In this document: positions 20,893 to 32,898 of the stretch, in pieces
How positions within the stretch are numbered: the stretch's first letter is position 1
Layout: each line of letters starts with the position of its first letter
Source of the DNA: Ooceraea biroi
Lineage: Eukaryota; Arthropoda; Insecta; Hymenoptera; Formicidae
Length of the DNA stretch: 64,000 nt
Assembly: GCF_003672135.1 (NCBI RefSeq)
Contig: NC_039511.1
Location: 1,824,464 to 1,888,463 of the forward strand
Direction of reading: 5' to 3'
Program-made: the position numbers and the translations under genes
The notes under the pieces: model-generated
Told to the model about the DNA's origin: nothing
Databases searched by the model: none
Seen by the model: the letters and a program-made list of their open reading frames with translations, nothing else

Positions 20893-23800
20893 AAGAGATT
20901 ATTGACATCATTCTTACACGTGTTACATCATTGCATTAGACAGGATATTGACCTTTGTAAGAAACACAGATCGATGGAACGGTAGAGGAATAATCTCGAC
21001 GATTAAACCGCCAGGAAAAAATGTGGCTCGATACCGATAGTTGTTAATTGCACAGCTTGAAACGTGTAATCCAACATGATCCGCGTAACAGAGGCCGCAG
21101 TTAACAGAAGAAACGCGCGCGGGCGACTATTAACGAGAACGGGAGGGGAGGGACAACCAGCGCAAATAGCGACAAGTGGAGAGAAGAAAAGAATAAGACG
21201 GGAGATAAAAGGAGTAAGAAAGAGAGCGCTAAGACAGTGACGCGACGAGTGACGAGACACAGTTCCTCATAATGAATTCCATGCTCGACGCTCGATTGCA
21301 TCCCCCGTGCTCCGGAAATCGGGACGGTGGGGGAGATCCTCGCTGCTCCGCAGCTTTGAACGCTTTGAAACCAGCTGGAAGAAGGTACTCCGCGGAAACA
21401 GGGTCCGAAATTGGGGCGGGAGATCAACGACGGTCATCCCTCTGGTTGAAAAATTGTAATATTAGCTCGGCACGCTCGATACTCCGGACGCTTATCGCTA
21501 CCAACATCAACCACCACCAGCCACCAGTAGCACCACCAACATCCGACGTTGTCACCGTCGACGTAACGACACTGCGCGGCGCGTGCATGGACGTGCACGC
21601 GTACGCGCGGCGAGAAGCCGAAGAGAAAATGAGGAGGAGAGGATTGCCTCACCTTTCACGGGATGAAAATCGGAGCTCGGCTCGGCTAACGAGGTGCCTC
21701 GTACGACGTCGTCGTCGTCGTCGCGCGTCCCCCGGACGCTTCGCAGCAGAAGGAGCAGAGTGAGGAGGGCTGCGCCGCGAGTATCATCGCCTCCGCCGCG
21801 CCACGGTGATGCGTACTAACGTTCAAGCCGCACCGTCTAGTCGCGCACACGCCGTACGGACATTGTGCCGCAAAGATCACCAACTATGGAAGTGGTGGGA
21901 CAACTGGACTCTTTGGCCATCGACGAGTGAACGTGAGAGCCGCGCGATCGGCGTGGCGCTATCTAGAGTGATGCGGGTACACTTGGTGATCGTGCGTCCC
22001 AAGATAAGTCGAGTAGTCATCGCCAAGTGCGATAAGAGAGACCACAGAGAACTGGAGAAGCCACTCGGGAACGGAGGTCCGAAGAGAGGAGAGGCCGAAG
22101 GGTGTCAATGATCGTCAATGATTATGATTGATGATCCTTGAGGAGGGAATCGCACGCTCGATCTTTAATCCGTCGCGAAATTTGTCCTGAAATTTTAGAA
22201 TGATTTATAAAATAAGGTGGTTAATCTTCGATTTTTCGCCAGTGGAGTTCACTTCATTTGGTGAAATTTGAAGAGAAAAATATATGTACCAGATAAAGGT
22301 CGAAAAATAAGTTTTTCCAGCTGTCTTTCATTATAATTATTTATAAACTTGTTTCCCAGCGCGAGATTGAAAATATTTCATGAAAAATGTTACTTCTGAG
22401 AAGATTTACAGAAGGCACATGTACAATTGCAATTTGTTATTTAGTTATCTTTTTAGAATAAATACAATTTATGTTTATGTGCTTTCCCTGTTCTTTATTT
22501 ATATATGAATAAATAAGAACGAGGTGATTTAATGGAATGGAAATGTCTTTAATCGTTAATTAAGATCTGTGGGGCGGTGCACGAACGAAATGATGAATAA
22601 AGAGTTGCAACACTATGCTCGTTCGCGCGTGATCGCGAACAGACACGCGGCCAGACGGAGCATCGTGTCGTGTCACAAATATTTTGGCTTCGCGCGTTAC
22701 AGATGAGAGTTATTTCTATCGAAAGTATTGCGTTGTAACATATATTCGTTATTAAAAACACTAAATAAACGAGTACATGTTACAACCCAATAAATAAAAA
22801 CTTTATTAAAGACAGCGCGTGAATAAATCAGAACAATCTAAAATTCTTCATCTATTTGTATTACAAAAATTGTACTATTAAAATCTCGACATGTACAATA
22901 CACGACACGCAGAATACAATTATATTGCATCTGGAGTCTCCGTGTACACCGCGTCTGATTACGAGGCGGCCCCCATCAGCCGCCTCTAACGAACGCAGTT
23001 AATTTGATTCCACGCACGTAACGCGCACGTGAAAAATAATCGACGTGAACGATAATCGAGGCCTTACAGTTGTATCTTTTTACAGTTACGATACCGTTAA
23101 TCAATTTCCCATTAAATTTAAAATGAATCCGGTCTCGATCGGTCTGCTGTTGTTCCGAGTTGATTCTCGGTTCCGAGAGACCGTTATTGTTTGTGTAATA
23201 GGTCGAACGCAGGTCGACTGCGTTTTGATCATGCAGGAATATCTCTGGCCTTTATTCGATCGAATGTCTGTGACTCTGAACTACAATTTAAAAATCAAAT
23301 TTCCTAAAGTAATGAAAGCACAGTACCGTTCCCGACTTCTCGCCGTTGGGCCACGAATCCATCCGGACGAGTCCGCGTTCCCTCGTCAAGGAAACGTTCC
23401 CGCAGGCGGGAAGCGAAACTTATTTTCGTTTCAAGGTACTCCTGGAGAGATACGGGGTTTATTTATAGAAGAAACGCGCTCACTCCGGTCCGACTGTCAG
23501 CCGCGAAAACGGAGAAGGAAAGCACAAGCGGGGGGGGGGGGGGCAAGAAGGGAGAAGGTACCGGCGATAAGAACGGGCTGCTATCGTCCGTTTCCGCTGC
23601 GTCTGTACGCGCTCGCTATTGGTTCCACGCGAGCGAGAAAAGAAAAGTATCGTCGTGCCGCAGAGCAGCTCGCTGAAATTCTGCCGACTGCAATTAATAC
23701 GAAAGGCGAAATCGGCGTAATTAGAGAAAGTTATGATAACTCGACAGTACCTTTCGTCGAGCAGGTTGAATCGGTGGTGAATTGTGGAGCGTCGCGGTTA

Positions 23801-26102
23801 TCTCCTTCAGCACGACCCTCGTGCCCTCACGAACAGATCCCCCGATGCCTTTCGGGCTCGACATTTTCGCAGTCTTCTCGGCACCCGACACTGCGTCGTT
23901 TCTGCCTCCGGTCGCCTAGTAGCCGAAATACACCAAGTTTTACGGTTCAATCGAAAACAGAAAAACAAGACGAAATAAATGTTATACGCAGTCTCCAAGT
24001 ATCCCGAAATTTCGCGCGTTGTTATCACGTCGCGGACAACGCGTGAATAAAATATGCCAGATTAATTTTCGTCTATAGAGGATTGTCGTTCGCACCTCTC
24101 GTTTAAAACACAAAATTGACGTTTCGAGTTGGCGCTCTACGTAATAAAAGCAGTCGCGCGAAGAACTGTCACGTGCACGCGGGGAATCAGGTCTGCGTCA
24201 GGCTCGTCGAGAGGATGACCGTCGACGGGGACTATCGGTGAAGCTTCGCAGACCCCGCCGACGGAATCGCGATCTTCGTGCACGCGAGTGAGAAGAAGCG
24301 AGGGTTTACTCACGAGGATGAGCAGAGGACAACAAGTCACTCTCGGATACACGAAATCGGGTAGCACACGCGCGCGCGTCGATCCAGCCCGCGCTGTCCC
24401 GTCCTGTCGAGAGAAGAGAACAAAGGGAATCCGTGCCGAGACGCGTTTACACCCGCGTTCCTCCGACTCGTGCTCGGAGTGCACGCATCGGAAATCGGCG
24501 AACTCTCCACGGCAAACGCGCGAATCCTCAGTAGACGTGACGCAGCACGGGCCTCGACACCGCCGCTCGCAGCGCGTGAACGAATTCGTCGATTCGCGAT
24601 CGCTCGACTAACGGCCGCGGCGAGCCGTTTGACAAAACTTGAACGCGGACGGAGCGACGAATCAGAGCGCGCCGTTGCGTTCCGCGGCGCGACACCGCGG
24701 CGCCACTCGCACGTTCCCGCCGGCCGATAAGGCAGGCGCTGTATCGAGACCACTCGATTGCGCGGCGATACTAATCGATTGTCGTTCAATTTGAAATCGG
24801 AAGCCGGCTGCGTCGTTCCCGCGCACGCTGCGCCAAAGTCGACCCGCTCTCGCTGGCCGTGGCGGCTGGATCGACTTCCTTTTCCGATCCCCGCGTTGCC
24901 TTTGAGATCCAAAATGGAGCGGGAGTGCGGAGGAGGCTCACTCGGCTCGGAAGTCTCGGAACTGGTCGCTGGAGTGATCGATTCGATCGCGACGCGCGGG
25001 CGAAATTTTCTTGAAAAGGAAACGGAATCGATCGGCACGGGTTTTTGGGAAATTTGAGACACCGCGTCGCGATAAACACTATGTATAGAGATTTGTGGGT
25101 ATTTATTGTCAAAAACTCTTCATACAAATGTGTATAAACCTCCGCGATACTACGTGCGAGACAGCGCGACACCACCAGACAATTTTAATGCTTATTTATT
25201 AAGGATTATAGTCTTTCTTTTTTTTCTTTTTCTTTTTGTTTCACACTCCGCGAGTCCCTCTTCCTCGACCCCGTTCATCCCTCACCATTTACTCGCTCGA
25301 TTTTAAGAATAAAGGCGACTGTTTCTTCTTTGCGGCAGGACTTTAGAATATACGTATCAAAATACACTCATACAGCACGGCGAACACATTCAGTCGTACA
25401 CATTGTATTACAATAAAGCAAATTATATAAAAAATATTATTTACAACCCTCGCGCTGGCCCTTTCTCTCTCATACATAATACACACACGCATGCGTATGT
25501 GCAAACATAATTCTCTCTCTCTCTCTCAAACATGGACAGATAATTATTTAAAGGCACTTCTTATACACATTAATCTATCTTTTTTACGTTTACATTTATT
25601 GAGAATAATAAACATAAATTTATCCTAATTTGTTAACTGTAAAGTGCGAAGTTTCACTGCAGGGGTATAATCACAGAGAGTAGCCACACACGGCTCCTAT
25701 TTAAGTTTACAAATGCATTGATATGAGGCACTTCCTCTATCTGTCTGTAAATGAATTAAGGTGATGTTAAATTAATTAATTTCGCGTTACCTTCCGCACT
25801 TCCTCGATTAAACACACTCGATATTTTTACTGACTTTCCCATCGTTATTACTAAAGCTATCGTTATTACTGCGATCGTTCGCGTAAATGACGGATGTAAT
25901 TAGGAAGCATCGTATTATTTACAATAACGTGTCAAAAAACCCGACATTAATCCCCGCGTATGTGCACCTAAGAGCACCCCTTCGCCCTGGAGTACTCGAT
26001 TCACGTTCTCTCGCGCAATCCTCCCGATCGCCAATACCAAATACAGCAAATAAAAATTTATCCGCGCCGAGTACTCAGTTTCCCGTGAAACGAAACAGCT
26101 GA
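18882..26102. other. 7.2-kb intergenic region, no recognised gene
   Basis: This interval runs between the TACC 5' end and the cyclin E 3' end, both on the minus strand. The part next to 18882 should hold the TACC promoter and 5' UTR; the part next to 26102 should hold the cyclin E 3' UTR. CpG-rich islands occur around 21,250-22,100 and 24,150-25,060. There is an AT microsatellite (20862-20892), a CGT run (about 21707-21725) and a 13-14-base G run near 23,530. The longest open frame, ATG 23123 to 24046, has no known domain and runs through the G tract. I consider it chance. Confidence 0.5.
20862..20892. repeat. AT microsatellite
   Basis: About 31 bases of alternating A and T with one G interruption. 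Confidence 0.9.
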
Positions 26103-28005
26103 TTATGTGTAAGGATGTAACTGTGGCGTCGGACACGCTGGTACCGGCGAATTCTTTTGGCTACTGGACGGCGGAGTCAGTAAGCAGCCGCTCTCGTTCG
26201 GGCTTTGTCTACCGGATTCGACGTTCGTGTCGGAGTCGTTCACGTAGCCGCTCGCAATGTCTCCGGCCAATCGTTGCTGAGCCTTCTCCAGCATATTCAA
26301 GTCGACCACATGAGTTTGTATGCGATGCGACTCGTCCACGACGATGTTGGGTACGGTAGCCTTCAGCCCGGATCCGGAGTTGGACTCGGACGGGGCAAAC
26401 GTGGACCTTAAAAGAGCTTGGGAATCCTCTTCCGCCACGGTAGTGGCGAACGCCGTGAGCCACTTGACGCAAGGGTCGAGTTGCTCCCACGTGAGTCGAG
26501 ACACCCTCAACGCATACTCCCTTCCCTGGGTGTGATAGAGCGCCGCCGCGGCTATATGACTGTACGGGAATTTCAGGCAACCCTCGTCCAAGGTCGCCAG
26601 GTCCAACAGCTGAGCCGCTTGCGAGTACTGCAGTCCACCATACTGTGGGTATATGAAGGTGGTCGGTCTGGTGGAGTCGCTCGACTCGATCTGCATGTAA
26701 ATGTTGAGCCAGCTCGGGGCGGTTATCGGGGAGAGATTCCACCCGAGTCCCTTCAGGATCATCAACTCTTTTCCAAGGATCTCCTCCTCCGTGCAGGCTC
26801 CGTCAGTAACGTACGCGAATTCCGCGATTTTTGGTGGATAGATCTCTTCGACCTACGAAAATGCAAAACGTCTCAGAAAATCAAACGTCGCTCGATCAAT
26901 AGCCAGAGCGCGAAAAAGAAATTTACAAACCTTAGAAGCGATAAAAAGGCAAGTGATGCCTATGAGTTGCAACTCATTTTTGGGTACGTTGTGATGAGTA
27001 GAGAGATATCTGTCTATGTAATCCATCGCAAGGTAATAAGTCTCTCTATGTAGCTTGTAGACTTCGCAGACTTCGATCAGCCAGTCCAGCAAAATCGCTC
27101 TCATCCGTGGTTGCAGTGTCGGATGCCTCTGGAACATTTCTGGATCCCTTTGAACCAGAGTCTTCTGATCCGCAAGGCACATGAGCGACCATACTTGGGA
27201 GCCATCAGCCCAAGGAAGACACGGTAATGGACTAGGTCTGTTGGAGGCATTAGACGCCGACGGTGTCAAGAAACAGGTTGCAGTTCTCAACTCGGACCAC
27301 GTGGCCGGCTCCTGCTGTTCCTTCAATGGAGACGTCTGGTGTTGGGGAGTGCACGCATTGTCTAAAGAATGTGTGGTGTGGCAGGACTCGGAGTATGAGA
27401 CGTGAGACACTTTACTAGGTGGATATATGTTCTCCGAGTCCTCTGAGAGCTCTGTTGCGCGCCTCTTGCGCTTTAACGACTGTGCCTTGCCGCCTTGTAA
27501 ATAGGTCTGTGACGACTTCTTCTCCTGCAAACTGAGAGCACAAGAGAGATTTATCCCACTGCGCAATGCTCTTTGACGTTCCGGCGTCAACAATTGAAAC
27601 AGCAACGTATAAAGTAAACAGGATAAATGTCTCTTAAAATCATCAAAGGTGTTGCCTACAACTCGAGCATGGAAGTTCAGTGGGCGTCGAAATTTTTCTG
27701 GGACCAATATACCGCTGGTTTGCAAATTTATGTCGCGAATAGTGTTGGCCGGAGAGCCGGCACGTGCTAAATTATTATATTATTAAGGCAAAACTGCTAA
27801 AGTTCCACGAAAGAAGATCTGCCAAGGAAGAAGGTTATAGACGTAAAGTTCGAGCGCGCAGGAGAAAAATGTATATCTAATCACTCAGTTAATGCACGCC
27901 GAGTCGATTTTATCGCACGCTAGGCGAATCTAAAAGCGTGAGAGAGAGATACACGAGAATTTTTACGCCAAATGGAACAGCGATTACTCACCTGGTCTGT
28001 GGCAT
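26103..28005 (-). CDS. CycE: G1/S-specific cyclin E
   Basis: Cyclin E activates CDK2 to drive entry into S phase. Three exons join in phase: 28005-27992 (14 bases, MPQT plus two bases), 27531-26931 and 26852-26103, giving 454 residues. A Lys/Arg cluster (LKRKRR) near the N-terminus is a likely nuclear signal. The cyclin box carries the MRAILLDWLIEV motif from residue ~148, then ETYYLAMDYIDRYL and LFIASK. The second cyclin fold follows (KELMILKGLGWNLSPITAPSWL). The tail has LLTPPSSSQ (residues 429-437), matching the phosphodegron read by the SCF-Fbw7/Archipelago ligase. The tiny first exon is inferred: its phase fits only with acceptor ctctcag ending at 27532, not the alternative tttgcag six bases on. 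A longer or alternative N-terminus is possible. Confidence 0.95.
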
Positions 28006-29449
28006 CTTGCCGCGGGATTGTCGACGTGTACAGAAACTATTTGGTCACGGAATAAATTCTCCCCGAGTGCCAGCGGCAGCGGTGGTTCCCCGATGAAGCT
28101 TGCGCGCGATTTTTCCAGGGCAAGGGCGACAATTTCCTTGGAAAAACGGCGAAAAGTGGAGGAGCGCGCGAATCCCTACGCGCATCCGATCGCCATAATG
28201 CACGTCCTCTTGGCGGGCCTTGATTCGACGTGTCGACTCACGATTCCCGCCCGCCGGCAATTTCGACGCTCGGGAAATTCATTCGATTTATTTACATGCC
28301 CTTCCTGGTGGCGCGCGTGCCCGAAAATCACGGTACACCGATAAAAATAAGGGACGTGGATGTCAAAGCGCGGGAGAGCAGCGCGCGAAAGGACGACCAA
28401 CCCCTGCGTGCACCGTAACGCCCTCTATACGCGCCACATAACCTCAAAGAGGGGGCAGATTTTGGCAAATTTCCGTGGCGTACTTCGTGCGCAACGCCGA
28501 CACGATGCCCGCTTTCCTGGGCACTGCCTCCCGTGCACGTGGATCCTGAATTCTCCGGGCGTCCAATGCGTGACTCCGCGATCGGCGTCCTGATCACGGC
28601 GAACACCTGTCGGCTGGCTTCCTCGGGTAAAATCACCCCGTGCAGCGCAATAATCGGCGCCGATCAAGCAGCGGACACGTACCTTCCGGGGGCATCGGAT
28701 GCATCAGGTCCGAAGGGTCGCGCGCAATGAGCGGAAGACGCGAGTGCCCGCCGAAGCCGTGCGGTCGTTCGTCGCGCACATCCGTGTACGTCCCGCTCGA
28801 TTCGTCTCGTCGTTCTGTCAACGATACTCACATCGATGGTTCACTGTCAAAGTACGCACTCGTAGTCGCGGATGCACACTCGGAACAATTATACCACTCG
28901 AAGAGGAGACACGAGGAAGCAGAGGCACGTCTCACGCTCACGCCGTGGCGCGAAGTGCGTACGCTTATGCACGCTTGTGAATTGGCGTTTCGCGGGAACG
29001 CCGGAACGGTGAGCGCCTCGCCGCCCGCTACGCTCGCCGCTGATTGGCCGAGGCGCGCGGCACAGCTGGCGCTCAGCTGATCCATCGTACACACACAGGG
29101 TCGCAGGCACGTACCTATGCACACGGTTGCACCGCGGCCGCCGGCCACGCGGGAAACGTACGCGCGTAAATCGTCGCTGCCGCAGCCCGTGCGCGGGCTT
29201 TTCCTACTTCCGCGAGCGCGCGGTCGTTCCCGGCGGCCGCTAGGAATGCCTTGCCACGTATTCGCAGCATGACGCGCGGAAGTTACTGATACGCATTGGA
29301 TTTTCACGATTGAGGATCACGAATCGAGCGCGATTCAACGCGGTCGTTGACTCGTTGCGGCGCGAATAAATCGGCGAATTTTTATCTACTTAGTTTCCCA
29401 TTATGTAGAATTCGTTATTTATGTAACGAGTATCTAAATTATGTAATGG
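28006..29449 (-). promoter_or_regulatory. Probable cyclin E promoter / 5' UTR region
   Basis: CpG-rich DNA extends from the cyclin E start codon to about 29,340, then turns AT-rich. Its composition and position fit the promoter of a minus-strand gene. The many overlapping open frames here are GC-driven and carry no domain. No TATA box or initiator is assigned. Confidence 0.45.
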
Positions 29450-29822
29450 TTAAGGGGATGCTGGAGCGGCTAGTGAACTATTTTTTCACTATAGCGATGG
29501 TAATTGCAGTTTCGAAAATTCTCTTTATTGCTTGTGCAGAATAAAAAATCCTTTTCCACAAATGAAGTATAGATAGAAAGAAAGTCCGCTCTACAGGACT
29601 TTATATTCAAAATGGAAAAAAGTTAGAAGAGACAAATGCAAGTTTTTAACTTTTTTCCATTTTGAATATAAAGTCCTGTAGAGCGGACTTTCTTTCTATC
29701 TATACTTCATTTGTGGAAAAGGATTTTTTATTCTGCACAAGCAATAAAGAGAATTTTCGAAACTACAATTACCATCGCTATAGTGAAAAAATAGTTCACT
29801 AGCAGCTCCAGCATCCCCTTAA
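29450..29822. mobile_element. Foldback MITE with TTAA ends
   Basis: This is a 373-bp near-perfect palindrome: arms 29450-29624 and 29648-29822 (175 bases each) around a 23-base loop. It starts TTAAGGGGATGCTGG and ends with the inverse. TTAA is the target site of piggyBac-like transposons, so this is probably a piggyBac-type foldback MITE. Only a few differences between arms are visible. It lies upstream of cyclin E. Any transcript crossing it would fold into a long perfect hairpin. Confidence 0.85.
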
Positions 29823-30605
29823 GTATGTACGAAAAAAAATTTCAGGCAGGTGGCAAAATGAGTGGCGAAATGGAGCGTTGATAGCATAATGTTTAAATAA
29901 TTCTGAGCTTAAGAATAATTACAACGCGTGCTGTTGTTATATCTGCGTGCATTATTCCGCTGCTTACGTGAAAGAAATGAAACAATCTTTTTTTGAATGA
30001 ATAGAAATAGAGAATATTGCAACAAGCAAAATTAACGTTTAATTTAATTTATTAAAAAATTAAACTTTCTGTTCCCCGCTTCATGCATTCTGCCGATTTG
30101 GAATACACGTTAAGAGGATTTCTTAAAAAGAAGGTATTTTGAATTTACCGCGCTGCGAGCATAATAACATAGCGCTGTTTTACCTACACGCACATTAGAG
30201 TTTCCAGACAAGCCACGGTAGGGCGCGCTTATCGCCGAGCCACCTCGCAGAGAACCTCCCGTCGTCTGACTCACAAATTATTCAGGTTGCTCTGATAATG
30301 TCGCGCGTGTTATATATAAGCAAATCCTAGACAGTGTGCGTGCACACACAAGGAACGCAAGGAATAAAAACGACGTGACTTTTCGTTGCACAATTTTCAA
30401 TTTTCAATTTCTGGTTTCTTATATTGTTTTTTTTTTTAATTGCCAGCAACAGTATTATTTAACAGAATGCAACGAGACGGTAATTGAAGAAATTCTATAC
30501 ATAGATATAGTGTAGAATATATTTATTATAATTATATAATTGACGCTCTTATATATTTATTATAATTACATCGCCGTTCTCATAATTTTATATACGACAC
30601 TTTTC
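29823..30605. other. AT-rich intergenic, no gene seen
   Basis: Nothing codes here, and there are no clear repeats apart from short A/T runs. Confidence 0.5.
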
Positions 30606-31647
30606 ATACAGCACGAAAACATTTCAGAAATATTTCGGAAGTATTTCATCTGACAGATGAAAGCATCTCATAAACATTGCAAAATGTTTCTGCAACAGTT
30701 ATGAGACAACTCCGGAATAGCAAAATGTCCGCGACACTTGCATTCAAAACCTTATGGAAAGGTTGCTGAAAGGTATATAGATCAATCTGCAACCTTTCTG
30801 AAATATTGCCGAAAGATTATTAAAATAGCTGAAATCTTCTCTTGATATATTACTAAAGGTTAATTGAAATAATTTTGAAACTTTCCTATGATGTTGCACA
30901 CAAATTACAAAGCTCTTATTAAAATAAATCGAAAATACTTCAGAAATTATATTTAAATTTATTATACGAGTATTCAGAAGATTGCAAATACTAAAAAGTT
31001 ATAATAAAAATTATATATAAAATGTATTTATTATTTTTATTGTACGTTTTTATTTAATATTTGCAATCTAATTAATATAATAAATATGATTTCTGAAATA
31101 TGCTTAATGAAAAAGATACATGATATATATAAGATGTATATAGATATGCATGTATATCTATATATATAAGATATATAGATATACACATACATAGCTAAAC
31201 CAAGTATTCACCAAGTTTCCCTTTAAAAAGCGTGAATTGTTGGCACATTGACAAAGAGCCATTCTTATATTATATATTTTCCTTTTTCTTCCTCCAAATA
31301 GTTGATTAAAAGGAAAGAATTATATAGATATATAATTCTCTGTTCAACCAACACTTATATTTGAAAGAAAAAAGGATACGTGAAGATAATGCATTTTTTT
31401 GTCAACTGGTTAGCTTCACTAAAGATCGAATACTTGGTCTAGGCATATATATATGTATAATTTTACTTTTTACAATATTCACATTTTTTCAAATTTATTG
31501 CATGTGGTAGGTTTTAGAAACATTTCTGTTGCAACATTTCATATGACATGTTGCGGAATCCTTTCAGAAATGTTGCATATGAAACGTGAAATCTTGAAAT
31601 GATTTTAAAACCTTCCTGAAAGCTTTCTGTATTAATCGGTGCTGTAT
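30606..31647 (-). mobile_element. ~1 kb repeat, copy B (inverted relative to copy A)
   Basis: This is a full-length inverted copy of 1427-2428, ends ATACAGCAC and GTGCTGTAT. It is about 40 bases longer because of an extra AT-rich stretch around 31,135-31,175. Reading inward from 31647, the match begins ACCGATTAATACAGAAAGC, as in copy A apart from one or two bases. There is no coding capacity. Confidence 0.75.
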
Positions 31648-32869
31648 GGGTTGATTTCCATGGAAGATCGAGTTCAATGCGTGCGCGTTTTCTTAGCGTT
31701 TTCAATGTGTCTGTGCGGAAGGAGCTCGCGTGCCGATTCGACGAGAAAAAGAAGCTTCTGAACACAATACTACACACGATCGAATGTCCGATGCCCGATG
31801 TACGTATGCAAAGTGACTGTTCGGGGAAACGAGGAATCAAGATTTCTCGCGCCGTAACGTCACGCCATCGCTACACGCGGCCGATTAATTCCTCGGCCGC
31901 GTATTAATTACAGTCGTTACGTTTACCGTACGCAGTTCCTCAAACGTAATCGTCAGAGGACGCGAGTCAGGGAGCCAGCCCGCCGGCGCACGCTCCTGGG
32001 CCATCGTCGCATCTCAAAAGCGAAAAAAGGAAACGCCGCGGAAAGGAGAGAGGAAAGAAGAGGAGAAAGATGCGCACACCACACACACACACACACGCGG
32101 ATATATTTGACGCGCGATTGGCGAGGCCTCGGCGACAAAGCAAGACCCGTGGGTGGAGACGGGGTACTCGCGTGACCCCCCTACGCTCCTGGCTTTCTGG
32201 AAATCGTCAGCGGTCCGGGGCCATTAAACGCGTTATATGTGTCTTGCAATTTGATCCCGCGGCGCTCGGTGCGGTGCGCCGCGATCGGCGAGTAATTTAC
32301 GCGAATTCCTGGGCATCCGGGAATCTGCCCCGCGCGACTGCACCTCCTGGGTCTCCTCGTCGCGCCCGATGCCACAACGTCGTCCCTCGCCTGCGGTCCC
32401 TGCGTTGTCGCGCAGCATCCGTGACGCAACGCCCGTCGTGCCGAGCGTCGACGCTCGTCACCAGGCGGACGGTGTGCGCGCACGCAGCATTGTCTCACCG
32501 ATTCTCCGGTGAGTAGTAACGTGGAGGAGCGCCGCGACGTCGCGTCGCGTCGGCGACGCGGACGCGGATCGCGATCCGCGGGCTGCGAGTGTCAACGAAC
32601 GGCGACGATCGTCACACGCGTGGGAATCTTCTCGCGGGGCCTCTGTCACTCGCGGGTGCGGATGTCCTCTCGATGTCGCGCGCTGCCTGTTTCAGTTTTC
32701 ATGGTCCTCGGCAGAAAGGATGCCTTCGTAGGTTTATGTTTTTTTTTTTCGACGTTTCGTGACGTTTCTTTGTTAAAAATCGCGATGCAGTGAAGAAAAA
32801 AATATATGCAGGTTGCTCCCGTTGTTTGGGGATTAGATAATGATGAGGTGCGCCTTCCTGTGCTTTCAG
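31648..32869 (+). promoter_or_regulatory. Probable LIX1 promoter and 5' UTR region
   Basis: CpG-rich DNA lies upstream of the LIX1 coding exon. A good donor (ttctccg|gtgagtag) at about 32,511 may end a non-coding first exon. A good acceptor (tgtgctttcag) ends at 32869. The open frames here are GC-driven and overlap on several strands. Confidence 0.45.
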
Positions 32870-32874
32870 AGTAA

Positions 32875-32898
32875 ATGAACGCGAGAACTTCTGAGTAA
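32875..32898 (+). promoter_or_regulatory. 7-codon uORF overlapping the LIX1 start
   Basis: ATG at 32875 opens a short frame (MNARTSE) ending with TAA at 32896-32898, whose last A is the first base of the LIX1 ATG (TAATG). Termination and re-initiation at one point could set LIX1 translation. Further in-frame ATGs four and five codons into LIX1 are alternatives. Confidence 0.5.

Noticed and set aside
23123..24046. 307-residue open frame starting ATG 23123
   Set aside because: It has no domain, runs through a poly-G tract, lacks splice or codon-use support, and lies in an otherwise gene-free interval. It is most likely chance.
24337..25062. 241-residue minus-strand open frame
   Set aside because: It begins at GTG, not ATG, is Arg/Ser-rich in a CpG-rich stretch, and resembles no family.
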